In this document: positions 55,685-63,854 of the stretch, piece by piece | Numbering within the stretch: position 1 is the first letter of the stretch | How the letters are laid out: each line of letters opens with the position of its first letter | Origin: Jannaschia sp. CCS1 | GTDB lineage: Bacteria; Pseudomonadota; Alphaproteobacteria; Rhodobacterales; Rhodobacteraceae | DNA: 64,000 nucleotides | Direction: 5' to 3' | Assembly (NCBI RefSeq): GCF_000013565.1 | Contig: NC_007802.1 | Span: 310,001-374,000, forward strand | Notes under the pieces: model-generated | The model's input: the letters and a program-made list of their open reading frames with translations, nothing else | Database searches by the model: none | Told to the model about the DNA's origin: nothing | Program-made: the position numbers and the translations under genes

Positions 55685-56104
55685 ATGTCCCCACCTTTCA
55701 AAATCCGCGCCTTGGGAGAGATTGCCATTCGGTGCGATGATCTCGCGCGGATGGCGGCGTTTTACGGGGACATCCTTGGACTGGAACGGATGGTGGGCAG
55801 CGCTGCTCCCAACATCGTGTTCTTTCGCATCGCGGAGGGGTTTGGCGGGCACACGCAGATTCTGGCGCTGTTTGAAAAGGACGCGCAGGGGCCTGTCACC
55901 GGTGCCGCGTCGTCCCTGCACCACATTGCGCTGACGGTCCGCTACGCCGATCAGGACGCCATCATGGCGTGGTATGAGGAACAGGGGCTGACCTACCGGG
56001 TGGAGCATTTCGGTTGGGTCGGCTGGCGCGGGGTGTTCACCACGGACCCCGAGGGCAACACCGTGGAACTGGTCGCCTATGACGCCAGCCTGAAGGACGC
56101 CTAA
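55685..56104 (+). CDS. VOC (glyoxalase/bleomycin-resistance) family protein
   Basis: The ATG at 55685 gives a 139-residue protein with two beta-alpha-beta-beta-beta modules (about 1-60 and 75-135). The motifs EIAIRCDDLARMAAFYGDIL and LHHIALTV, DPEGNTVELVAYD carry the usual metal-site positions (Glu/His/Glu). The reaction is unknown. Its stop overlaps that of the convergent D-amino acid aminotransferase by three bases. Confidence 0.84.
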   Translation: MSPPFKIRALGEIAIRCDDLARMAAFYGDILGLERMVGSAAPNIVFFRIAEGFGGHTQILALFEKDAQGPVTGAASSLHHIALTVRYADQDAIMAWYEEQGLTYRVEHFGWVGWRGVFTTDPEGNTVELVAYDASLKDA

Positions 56105-56958
56105 ACAGCGGCTTTGCGCATCTCGTCCAGGTAGATGTCGCGCAGGCGTGCGGTGACGTGGCCGGGGGTGCCGGTGCCCACGGCCTCTCCGTCGATCTCC
56201 ACCACGGGCATGACGAAGGTGGTGGCCGACGTCACGAACGCCTCATCGGCGGCCTTGGCTTCGTCCATCGTGAATGGGCGTTCCTCCACCTTCATCTGCG
56301 CCTCTTCCGCCATCCGCAGAACGGCGGCGCGGGTGATGCCGCTGAGGATCTCATGGCCCAGATTGCGCGTGATGATCGTGTTGCCTTTCACGATATAGGC
56401 GTTGTTCGACGTGCCCTCCGTCACCATTCCGTCCTCCACCATCCAGGCATCATGGGCGCCCGCGGCCTTCGCGGCCATCTTGCCCATAGAGGGATAGAGC
56501 AGCTGCACCGTCTTGATATCGCGACGGCCCCAGCGCTGATCTTCGATGGAGATCACCTTCATGCCGGTCTGTGCCATCGGGTTACCGGCAAGGCCGGGCT
56601 TGTTCTGGGTGAACAGCACGATGGTCGGGGGGGTGTCGTCCGCAGGATAAACGAAGTCGCGATCCGCCGCGCCGCGCGTGACTTGCAGATAGATCAGGCC
56701 TTCGGTGATGTCGTTGGCGCGGACAAGCTCCCGGTGGATCTCCAGCAGCTCGTCTTCCGTGGTGGGGTTGGCCATGTCCAGCTCATCAAGGGAGCGTTGC
56801 AGGCGACGCGCGTGGCCGTCGAAGTCGATCAGCTTGCCGTCCAACACGCTTGTGACCTCATAGACGCCGTCTGCGAACAGGAACCCACGGTCAAAGATCG
56901 AGATGGTGGCGTCCTGCTCGGGCAGATACTGGCCGTTCACATATACAGTGCGGGTCAT
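56101..56958 (-). CDS. dat: D-amino acid aminotransferase (class IV)
   Basis: The 285-residue class IV PLP enzyme shuttles amino groups between D-amino acids and 2-oxo acids. PLP-linked K149 is in RRDIKTVQLLYPSMGKMAA, E181 in MVTEGTSNN, and SIFDRGFLFADGVYEV opens the active site. The RRDIKTVQ wording favours Dat over branched-chain or aminodeoxychorismate relatives. It could feed D-glutamate and D-alanine pools, near dgcN-dgcA. Confidence 0.88.
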   Translation of the reverse strand: MTRTVYVNGQYLPEQDATISIFDRGFLFADGVYEVTSVLDGKLIDFDGHARRLQRSLDELDMANPTTEDELLEIHRELVRANDITEGLIYLQVTRGAADRDFVYPADDTPPTIVLFTQNKPGLAGNPMAQTGMKVISIEDQRWGRRDIKTVQLLYPSMGKMAAKAAGAHDAWMVEDGMVTEGTSNNAYIVKGNTIITRNLGHEILSGITRAAVLRMAEEAQMKVEERPFTMDEAKAADEAFVTSATTFVMPVVEIDGEAVGTGTPGHVTARLRDIYLDEMRKAAV

Positions 56959-56991
56959 AGGTGCATTCCTTCTGCGGCTGTTCCCACCGGA

Positions 56992-57789
56992 TTAGAGGCG
57001 GTTGAGGATCCGTTCAATGGCCCATTCGACGCGGGCTGTGGAATAGGCGTGGCTGCCGCTGAACATGCACAGATCAAGGACCGTGCCCTCCGCGTTTTCG
57101 CGCAGGAAACAGGTCAGGCCCTCGGGCATTTCCTGCAAGGTGGCCTCGGGCTGTGCGCCGTGGTCGGCGTACATGGCGAGCGCGTCGTAGACGTTGCCCT
57201 GGCGGGTGGGGCCAATCGCGCGGCCTTCCATGGGAACGACCGTATCGCCATCGCCGTGGATGTGGATCAGCGGCGCGGCGGGCGTGGGGCAGGTGGCGGG
57301 AATAGTCCGCCAGAAGGTGCCGGAATAGGGCACGAACCCCGCGAAGACATCGCCCATCTCGCAGGCGAGTGTCCATGTCATCATGCCGCCCGCGCTGAAC
57401 CCGGTGGCGATCAGGCGGGATTGGTCGAGGTCAATGCGGGTGGCGACATCGGCGATGACGGCGTCCACATAGGCGGCCTCGGCGGCCTCGGCCTGCTGTG
57501 GGTTGCGGGGGCGGTAGGCGAGGTTCCAGTCATCGGCGTCCGCGTTCATCGCGATGAAGGCCATCCCAAGCCGGTCCGCCATGGCGCGCAGCGCGGCGTT
57601 GTTCATCGCACCGCCCGCGCTGCCGCGATAGCCGTGGGCGTGGAAGAAAGCGCCGACAGGGCCGGTGGTGTCGGCGGGCATGTAATAGCGGTAGGTGCGG
57701 TCATTGGCGACGGAGCAATCGGTGTCCGGGCCGCAGGCAAGGGCGGGGCTGGCGAGGAGGGCGAGGGCGGTGGCGAGGATCAGGCGCAT
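56992..57789 (-). CDS. exported PHB-depolymerase-like esterase (LpqC family)
   Basis: The ATG at 57789 gives a 265-residue protein with a signal peptide (cut near ALA-CG). It has FHAHGYRGSAGG (oxyanion loop), nucleophile GFSAGGMM (about 142-149), the HIHGDGDTVVP loop with the catalytic Asp, and GSHAYS as the likely His. The frame to 57960 adds a leader with no export features. Relatives hydrolyse short polyesters or feruloyl esters; the substrate is not known. Confidence 0.85.
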   Translation of the reverse strand: MRLILATALALLASPALACGPDTDCSVANDRTYRYYMPADTTGPVGAFFHAHGYRGSAGGAMNNAALRAMADRLGMAFIAMNADADDWNLAYRPRNPQQAEAAEAAYVDAVIADVATRIDLDQSRLIATGFSAGGMMTWTLACEMGDVFAGFVPYSGTFWRTIPATCPTPAAPLIHIHGDGDTVVPMEGRAIGPTRQGNVYDALAMYADHGAQPEATLQEMPEGLTCFLRENAEGTVLDLCMFSGSHAYSTARVEWAIERILNRL

Positions 57790-57914
57790 GGGGGCTCCGG
57801 GATGACGTGTTTCGCGCGGGAGGGTGGAGGTTTGTTGTCCGGGATGCACGCCACTTCTGTGTGAGGTGATCTTGGATGGCGGTTTTTCGTCCGCTGCGCG
57901 GCCGACCGCCCCGG

Positions 57915-58035
57915 GGGCTTCGCCCCCAAAACTAAGGATGTATGAGGGCTTCGCCCCCAAAACCTAAGATGTGCGAGGGCTTCGCCCCAAGACCATGAAC
58001 GTCAGTGGGCCCTGCCAAAATACAATGAACGTCAG
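57915..58035. repeat. tandem hairpin array between the esterase and dgcA
   Basis: Units of about 30 bases start at 57915, 57946, 57977 and 58007, and the next hairpin begins the 3'-end element at 58034. Units 1 and 2 share GGGCTTCGCCCCCAAAAC and AAG/GATG cores; units 3 and 4 share ATGAACGTCAG. Each begins with a GGGC-TTC-GCCC or equivalent hairpin. The 5' end diverges from the 3' end, suggesting stepwise growth and decay. Confidence 0.85.
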
Positions 58036-58086
58036 GGGGCTCTGCCCCCTGGCCCCCGGAGTTGTATTGCCCAGATGAAAGAGCGG
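58034..58086 (-). repeat. 3'-end repeat element, copy B
   Basis: On the minus strand: TTTCATCTGGGC, ATACAACTCCGGGGG, then AGGGGGC-AGA-GCCCCCT. It is the same arrangement as the copy at 34974-35029 and sits directly after the dgcA stop. The hairpin is a plausible 3'-end structure for the dgc operon transcript; no T-run follows it. Confidence 0.75.
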
Positions 58087-59040
58087 TCAGCCCCAGAGGG
58101 CGGCCTCCGGGGGATGGATTGTGGAGCCGTCGAATTTGAGCGGTGGGGTGCGGTCTTCGGCGAGGAGGAGGGGCCCATCGAGGTCCACGATCTCGGCCCC
58201 CTGGGCCACGAGCATGGCAGGGGCCATGGCGAGGGATGAGCCGACCATGCAGCCCACCATCACCGTGTACCCTTCGGCACGGGCGGCATCGCGAAGCGCG
58301 AGGGCTTCGGACAGGCCGCCGGTCTTGTCGAGCTTGATATTGACCATGTCGTATTTGCCCTTGAGGTCGGGCAGCGACGCGCGATCGTGACAGGATTCGT
58401 CCGCGCAGACGGGAAGGGGGCGGGCGATCTCGGACAGCATATCGTCCTGACCCGCGGGCAGGGGCTGTTCCACCATCTGCACGCCCAGGCGGAGGAGGTG
58501 GGGCGCGAGGTCCGTGTAGATTTCGGCCGTCCAGCCTTCATTGGCATCGACGATGATCGCGGCCTTGGGCGCGCCTGCGCGGACCGCTTCGAGGCGGGCC
58601 ATATCATCGGCTGTGCCAAGTTTGATTTTCAGGAGCGGGCGCGCGGCATGTTTGGCCGCAGAGGCGCGCATCTTCTCGGGCGTGTCCAGCGATAGGGTGA
58701 AGGCCGAGGTGACGGGCTGAGGCACGGGCTGGCGGAGCATTTCCCAAACAGTCGTGGCGTTGCACTTGGCTTCGGCATCCAGAATGGCGCATTCGATGGC
58801 GTTCCGCGCAGCCCCGGGTGGAAAACGGGCGCTGTCGCCGTTGTCGATGTAGTCCTGGATCTGTGCCTCAACGCTATCGAGGGTCTCTCCGTAACGGGCG
58901 TAGGGCACGCATTCGCCCCGCCCCCGCCCACTGGCGCCTTGGTCGATTTCAAAGGTCAGCACTTCGGCATGGGTCTTTGACCCGCGAGAAATCGTGAACA
59001 CTTCATCCAGCTTGAATTTGTCGCGCGTGATCTTGAACAT
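58087..59040 (-). CDS. dgcA: dipeptide/N-acetyl-D-glutamate epimerase DgcA (enolase superfamily)
   Basis: The 317-residue enolase-superfamily protein has the muconate-lactonising-enzyme barrel: LLKIKLG (K138/K140), VDANEGW (D165), VEQPLP (E191), CADES (D214) and NIKLDKTGG (K236). The family includes L-Ala-D/L-Glu epimerases. With DgcN coupled in front (ATGA), the assignment as N-acetyl-D-glutamate racemase of the DgcN-DgcA route follows; dipeptide epimerase activity in peptidoglycan recycling is the alternative. Confidence 0.88.
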   Translation of the reverse strand: MFKITRDKFKLDEVFTISRGSKTHAEVLTFEIDQGASGRGRGECVPYARYGETLDSVEAQIQDYIDNGDSARFPPGAARNAIECAILDAEAKCNATTVWEMLRQPVPQPVTSAFTLSLDTPEKMRASAAKHAARPLLKIKLGTADDMARLEAVRAGAPKAAIIVDANEGWTAEIYTDLAPHLLRLGVQMVEQPLPAGQDDMLSEIARPLPVCADESCHDRASLPDLKGKYDMVNIKLDKTGGLSEALALRDAARAEGYTVMVGCMVGSSLAMAPAMLVAQGAEIVDLDGPLLLAEDRTPPLKFDGSTIHPPEAALWG

Positions 59041-60041
59041 CAGATCGCATCCAGCGCATCGCAGAGGCGGCCCGCGCCCTGGCGGAACGGATCGGCGGTG
59101 GGCAGGCCCATCCGCTTTTCGATATCGGCGAGGGTTTGCAGCGCCTCGTCCTCCCCCAAGGCCGCCGTGTTGACAGAGATGCCCACGACCTCGGCCTTGG
59201 GATTGGCGATCCGGGCCAGCGGCAGGGCGGTGTCGCGCAGCTGCTCCAGCGTCGGCAGGGCGTAATGGGGCAGGCCGCGCATATGGGTGCGGGTCGGCTC
59301 ATGGGACAGGATCAGTGCATCGGGCTGGCCGCCGTGGATCAGCGCCATGGTGACGCCGGAGAAAGAGACGTGGTACAGGCTGCCCTGCCCTTCGATCATG
59401 TCCCAGTGGTCGTCGTCGTTGTCGGGCGTCAGCCATTCGACCGCACCGGCCATGAAGTCGGCAATCACGGCATCCAGCGGCACGCCGTCCCCGGTCACGA
59501 GGATGCCGGTCTGCCCGGTCGCCCGGAAGCTGGATTTCAGGCCACGGGCCTTCATTTCCTTATCCATGGCGAGGGCCGTATACATCTTGCCCGCCGAACA
59601 ATCGGTGCCCACGGCCAGGCAGCGCTTGCCGGAGCGTTTCTTGCCATTGGCGATGGGGTAGGCGACGGAGGGGATGCGGACGTCATGCAGCTGGCGTCCG
59701 TATTCCTTGGCGACGGCGACCAGATCAGGTTCATCACTCAGCAGGTTGTGCAGGCCGGAGGCGATATCGAACCCCTCGGCCAGCGCCTCGATCAACACGC
59801 GCTTCCAGGCGGGCGAGATATAGCCGCCCTGGTTCGCGATCCCCACCACCAGCGTTTTTGCGCCGGAGGCCTTGGCGGCGGCGAGGTCCATATCGGCGAC
59901 CTTCACATCGGCGTTGCAGCCCTCCATCCGAAACTGGCCGATGACATTCTCGGGCCGCCAGTCGCGGATGCCCTGGGCCACTTTCGCGGCCAGTTGATCC
60001 GGCGCGTCGCCCAGGAACAGAAGATATGGAGTCTCAATCAT
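59040..60041 (-). CDS. dgcN: DgcN family D-glutamate N-acetyltransferase (DUF1611)
   Basis: The ATG at 60041 is preferred to the frame start at 60074 because IETPYLLFLGDAPDQLAAKV is the family-like N-terminus. The 333-residue protein has an N-terminal Rossmann-like part and a P-loop-type domain with KRCLAVGTDCSAGKMYTALA and GSLYHVSFSGVTMALIHGGQPDA (short form GSLYHVSF). DgcN proteins acetylate D-glutamate so that DgcA can racemise it and normal L-glutamate metabolism can resume. Coupled to dgcA. Confidence 0.88.
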   Translation of the reverse strand: MIETPYLLFLGDAPDQLAAKVAQGIRDWRPENVIGQFRMEGCNADVKVADMDLAAAKASGAKTLVVGIANQGGYISPAWKRVLIEALAEGFDIASGLHNLLSDEPDLVAVAKEYGRQLHDVRIPSVAYPIANGKKRSGKRCLAVGTDCSAGKMYTALAMDKEMKARGLKSSFRATGQTGILVTGDGVPLDAVIADFMAGAVEWLTPDNDDDHWDMIEGQGSLYHVSFSGVTMALIHGGQPDALILSHEPTRTHMRGLPHYALPTLEQLRDTALPLARIANPKAEVVGISVNTAALGEDEALQTLADIEKRMGLPTADPFRQGAGRLCDALDAI

Positions 60042-60188
60042 CGGATGGCCCTTCCCCGGATTCGCAATCGTCACGGCAAATTAACCGCGATCCGGCGCAC
60101 GTACTGCGAAAAATGGGGCGTGCTTACGGCCAAGCGCGGGAGATCATCGCGCCAGTGCCGGGAAATGGCGCGGATTTGTGCGCAGAGC

Positions 60189-60539
60189 CTACGCCTTGGA
60201 CAGCAATCCTGCGGGGCGGGTATCGGATTGGACGAAATCCACCGGGGCGGTGCGGGCCGTGGCGGTGTTGCGCTTGAAGTCGTAGCGCATCAGATCCCCA
60301 TCCTCGGACGAGGCCATGATCAGGGCCTGATACAGGTGCTGCGCGCCGTCATAGATGTCGATCAGGCCGCGCAGACGTGGCGCTGTTTCGGTATCCAGCG
60401 CGAAGCCGTGATCGGACATTTCGATGATGGCAAACGCCTCATCCCCCACATGGACAGACCGTGTCGCACGCTTGCGCTTCCCCTGACGTCGGGCGGCGGC
60501 CAGTTGGTCGCGAATCTCTTTAGGCAGGTACTCAGACAT
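60189..60539 (-). CDS. hypothetical protein with basic N-terminus
   Basis: The 116-residue product begins SEYLPKEIRDQLAAARRQGK, followed by KRKRATRSVHVGDEAF and an alternating hydrophobic core (IIEMSDHGFALD; LRGLIDIYDG; HLYQALIMAS). It looks like a small cytoplasmic alpha/beta protein with a positively charged tail. No family is recognised. It lies upstream of dgcN on the same strand with a 148-base gap, so shared transcription is possible. Confidence 0.6.
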   Translation of the reverse strand: MSEYLPKEIRDQLAAARRQGKRKRATRSVHVGDEAFAIIEMSDHGFALDTETAPRLRGLIDIYDGAQHLYQALIMASSEDGDLMRYDFKRNTATARTAPVDFVQSDTRPAGLLSKA

Positions 60540-60831
60540 CGGATCCTCCGACGAAGGTGGGGTCGAACGCCCAGCAAGGTGGCTGATCTTGATGTCAGGT
60601 CAATGACACAGCCGGTGCAAATTTCGGGCCTGTTCATGACGGTATACCATTGAAGACTAAGATTCCCTTACCCGCTTGACCTTATCCCCGATGCCGCGCC
60701 GCAGAGATCTTATACATGTATCTAGAAATAATCGGCCTGTGCATGGATGTGGAGGCTGCCCTGCGCCGCTCCGCCTGTACGGAACACACCCGGGGCCCTA
60801 TCTCCGACTCAGCAAAAGGATGGAGATGACA
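60540..60831. promoter_or_regulatory. promoter space with short palindromes
   Basis: This 292-base divergent space holds no supported gene. GGTATACC (60641-60648) and ATACATGTAT (60712-60721) are perfect short palindromes in AT-rich DNA and could be operators for the downstream reductase gene, but no regulator is known. Confidence 0.4.
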
Positions 60832-61812
60832 ATGGGCCTGCTGGTTGACGGAACATGGCAAGACACGTGGTATGACACCAAAAAATCCGGCGGCGCGTTC
60901 AAACGCCAGGCGGCGCAGTTTCGCAACTGGATCACGGCCGATGGCAGCGCGGGCCCCAGTGGCGAAGGCGGCTTCAAGGCGGAAAGCGGGCGCTACCACC
61001 TTTATGTCAGCCATGCCTGTCCCTGGGCCAATCGCACGCTGATCTTCCGCGCCCTCAAGGACCTTCAGGACCATATCGACATATCCGTCGTGCATCCTGA
61101 TATGATGGGCGATGGATGGACCTTCGACACCAGCCACGACGGGGCCACCGGCGATACGCTCTACGGCCTGTCCTTCGCCCGTGACCTCTACACCAAGGCG
61201 CAGCCCGGCGTGACCACCCGTGTCACCGTCCCGATCCTTTGGGACACGCAGCGCGAAACCATCGTGTCCAACGAATCCGCGGAAATCATCCGCATGTTCA
61301 ACACGGCCTTCAACGACATCACCGGGAATGCGGACGATTACTACCCCGAAGCGCTGCGCCCGCGCATCGATGACATCAATGGCCGCGTCTATTCAGACGT
61401 CAACAACGGCGTCTACAAATCCGGCTTCGCCACGTCGCAAGACGCCTATGATGGCGCGGTCCATGCGCTCTTCGATGCGCTCGACTGGCTGGAAGATATC
61501 CTCGCCGACAACCGCTACCTCACCGGCGATACAATAACCGAGGCCGATTGGCGGCTCTTCACCACGCTGGTGCGGTTTGATCCGGTCTACCACCTGCATT
61601 TCAAGTGCAACCGCAAGCGGATTGTCGATTACCCCAACCTTTGGGCCTATACGCGTGAACTGTACCAATGGCCGGGCGTCGCGGATCAGATCAACTTCGA
61701 CCACATCGTGCGTCACTACCATTACAGCCACGAGAGTATTAACCCCCACCGGATCATCCCAATCAACCCGCAGATCGACTGGACCGCGCCCCATGGTCGC
61801 TCTGATCGGTGA
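60832..61812 (+). CDS. yqjG: glutathionyl-hydroquinone reductase (Xi-class GST)
   Basis: The ATG at 60832 has GGATGGAG before it; ATG 60820 and 60826 are close alternatives. The 326-residue protein has the Xi-class fold: YHLYVSHACPWANRTL with the catalytic Cys, TVPILWDTQRETIVSNESAEIIRM for glutathione, and a helical C-terminal domain with the YHLHFKCNRKRIVDYPNLWAY block. It reduces glutathionyl-hydroquinones formed from quinones or chlorinated aromatics. Confidence 0.9.
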   Translation: MGLLVDGTWQDTWYDTKKSGGAFKRQAAQFRNWITADGSAGPSGEGGFKAESGRYHLYVSHACPWANRTLIFRALKDLQDHIDISVVHPDMMGDGWTFDTSHDGATGDTLYGLSFARDLYTKAQPGVTTRVTVPILWDTQRETIVSNESAEIIRMFNTAFNDITGNADDYYPEALRPRIDDINGRVYSDVNNGVYKSGFATSQDAYDGAVHALFDALDWLEDILADNRYLTGDTITEADWRLFTTLVRFDPVYHLHFKCNRKRIVDYPNLWAYTRELYQWPGVADQINFDHIVRHYHYSHESINPHRIIPINPQIDWTAPHGRSDR

Positions 61813-61854
61813 AGCGGATTGCGGGCGGCGTAATTTCGGGTATCAAAAGGGGTC

Positions 61855-62832
61855 ATGAACGTCCCGTTTCCAAAACGCGACCACGGGGGTGGTCTGGATG
61901 CCGCAGCCGCTGAATATGGCGGTGATCTGGAGGCGTGGCTGGATCTGTCGACCGGCATCAACCCCAACGCCTATCCGGTGGGGCAATTGCCGCAGGACAT
62001 CTGGGGTCGCCTGCCCGATGAAGGCGCGATGGCGCGGTTGCTGGACGCCGCGCGCAGCTTCTGGTCGGTCCCCGATGGGGTGGAGGTCATTGCCGCCGCC
62101 GGGGCCTCTCCGCTGATCGCGCGGATGCCGGATATGACGGCCTTCTCGGGCGCGTATATCCCGGTGCCCACCTATAACGAATACGCGGCGGCCTTTGCGG
62201 CGCGGGGGCGGCTGAACGACCCGCTGAACCCCCAAAATCCCGTGCATGTCTACGTACATCCCAACAATCCTGATGGGCGCATGTGGCCGGGATCGGTCAT
62301 TGGCGGGCGGCCCCTGACGATCATCGACGAAAGTTTCTGCGATACCGTCCCGGACAAGACCCACATGGCCCGCGCGGCAGAGCCCGGGGTGATTATCCTC
62401 AAGAGTTTCGGCAAATTCTGGGGTCTCGCGGGCCTGCGCCTTGGGTTCGCGATTGCAGCGCCCGAGACGTTTGCGCGGTCGTCGTCATCCGCGTCGTTGC
62501 AGGAGCTGATGGGGCCGTGGTCCGTCTCCGGCCCCGCGCTGGAGATCGGGGCGCGTGCCTTGCAGGACCACGCCTGGGCCGAGGCGACGCGGGTGCGTCT
62601 GGGTCACGATGCCGCCCGGCTCGATGATATGCTGCTATCCGCTGGGGCGGAGATCGTGGGCGGCACGACGCTGTTTCGCACCTATGCATGGGAGCAGGGG
62701 GCAGAGGTCTGGCAAAAACGTCTGGCCGAGCATCGCATCTGGTCACGCATTTTCCCCTATTCCACCAATTGGATGCGCCTGGGTCTTCCCGCCACGGATG
62801 AGGATTGGGCGCGCCTGGACGCGGCCCTTTGA
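61855..62832 (+). CDS. cobC: threonine-phosphate decarboxylase / CobC-type aminotransferase
   Basis: The 325-residue class I/II PLP protein has LDLSTGINPNAYP, VYVHPNNPDGRMW, the PLP lysine in ILKSFGKFWGLAGLRLGF (about 182) and the C-terminal arginine in NWMRLGLP. It makes the aminopropanol side chain precursor of cobalamin; names CobC and CobD are swapped between schemes. It overlaps the following membrane gene by three bases. Confidence 0.9.
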   Translation: MNVPFPKRDHGGGLDAAAAEYGGDLEAWLDLSTGINPNAYPVGQLPQDIWGRLPDEGAMARLLDAARSFWSVPDGVEVIAAAGASPLIARMPDMTAFSGAYIPVPTYNEYAAAFAARGRLNDPLNPQNPVHVYVHPNNPDGRMWPGSVIGGRPLTIIDESFCDTVPDKTHMARAAEPGVIILKSFGKFWGLAGLRLGFAIAAPETFARSSSSASLQELMGPWSVSGPALEIGARALQDHAWAEATRVRLGHDAARLDDMLLSAGAEIVGGTTLFRTYAWEQGAEVWQKRLAEHRIWSRIFPYSTNWMRLGLPATDEDWARLDAAL

Positions 62833-63788
62833 TCGCCACCGCTGGGTTGCTGTTTGCTGCGATGATCCTGGATGCGCTGGTGGGCGAGCCCCGGTGGCTG
62901 TGGTCCCGGATCCCGCATCCGATCGTGCTGATGGGGCGGTTGATCGACTGGTGCGATGCCACGTTCAATCGCGGGGCGCAGCGGCTCAACGGGGGTCTGG
63001 TCATGGCAGCACTTGGCCTGAGCGCATTGGGGTTGGGTTGGGTCATTGCCGCCCTGCCGCTCGGGTGGCTGTGGCAAATCCTGATCGCCGCGGTTTTGCT
63101 GGCGCAGAGGTCTTTGGTGGACCATGTGGCGGCGGTCGCTGTCGGTCTCCGCCGGTCGCTGGCGGACGGCAAGCGCGCCGTTGCGATGATCGTCGGGCGC
63201 GACACCGGGCCATTGGATGACGCCGCCGTGGCCCGCGCCGCGATTGAGAGTGCGGCAGAGAACATGTCCGATGGTGTCGTCGCGCCCGCATTCTGGTTTC
63301 TGGTCGGCGGGCTGCCCGGGTTATTGTTGTATAAGATCACGAACACGGCGGATTCGATGATCGGCCATCGCACGCCCCGGCACGAGGCCTTCGGATGGGC
63401 GGCGGCGCGGTTCGATGACGTGTTGAACTATGTCCCCGCGCGGCTGACGGCCTTGTTGATCGCACTCACCCACGGGTTTGACGCGCTGCGCTGTGCCTAT
63501 CGCGACGGTCCCAAACATCGGTCGGTGAATGCGGGCTGGCCGGAGGCGGCGATGGCCTCCGCCCTCGGTCTGTCCTTGTCGGGCTCGCGCGCCTATGGCG
63601 GGGAGATGACAGAGGATCCGGCCCTGAACGCGACCGGGTCACGCGATGCCACCCCCGGCGATATAAAAGCGGCGATCCGCGTTCTGTGGCGCGTCTGGTG
63701 GGCGATGCTTGGCGGCAGCGTCATCTGCATCCTTCTCGGCGGGTGGGGGGCGCTGCTTCTTGCCACGGTTTTGCTTGCGCTCATCTGA
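62829..63788 (+). CDS. cobD: adenosylcobinamide-phosphate synthase (CbiB/CobD)
   Basis: The start is the TTG at 62829, overlapping the upstream stop by four bases; it gives a 319-residue membrane protein. About five helices and the conserved blocks DALVGEPRWLWSRIPHPIVLMG, ARAAIESAAENMSDGVVAP and NTADSMIGHRTPRHEAFGWAAARFDDVLNY (quoted in part as NTADSMIGHR) identify CbiB. It joins the aminopropanol arm to adenosylcobyric acid. Coupled with cobC. Confidence 0.92.
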   Translation: MIATAGLLFAAMILDALVGEPRWLWSRIPHPIVLMGRLIDWCDATFNRGAQRLNGGLVMAALGLSALGLGWVIAALPLGWLWQILIAAVLLAQRSLVDHVAAVAVGLRRSLADGKRAVAMIVGRDTGPLDDAAVARAAIESAAENMSDGVVAPAFWFLVGGLPGLLLYKITNTADSMIGHRTPRHEAFGWAAARFDDVLNYVPARLTALLIALTHGFDALRCAYRDGPKHRSVNAGWPEAAMASALGLSLSGSRAYGGEMTEDPALNATGSRDATPGDIKAAIRVLWRVWWAMLGGSVICILLGGWGALLLATVLLALI

Positions 63789-63854
63789 ACGGTTGCGAGC
63801 CGCGCCAACCACGCTAATCTCCCCCAAATCCATAAGTTATGAGGTTGTCCCCCC

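Noticed and set aside
57915-58086. CRISPR-like array
   Set aside because: No unique spacers between units and no cas genes; the units are themselves tandem hairpins.
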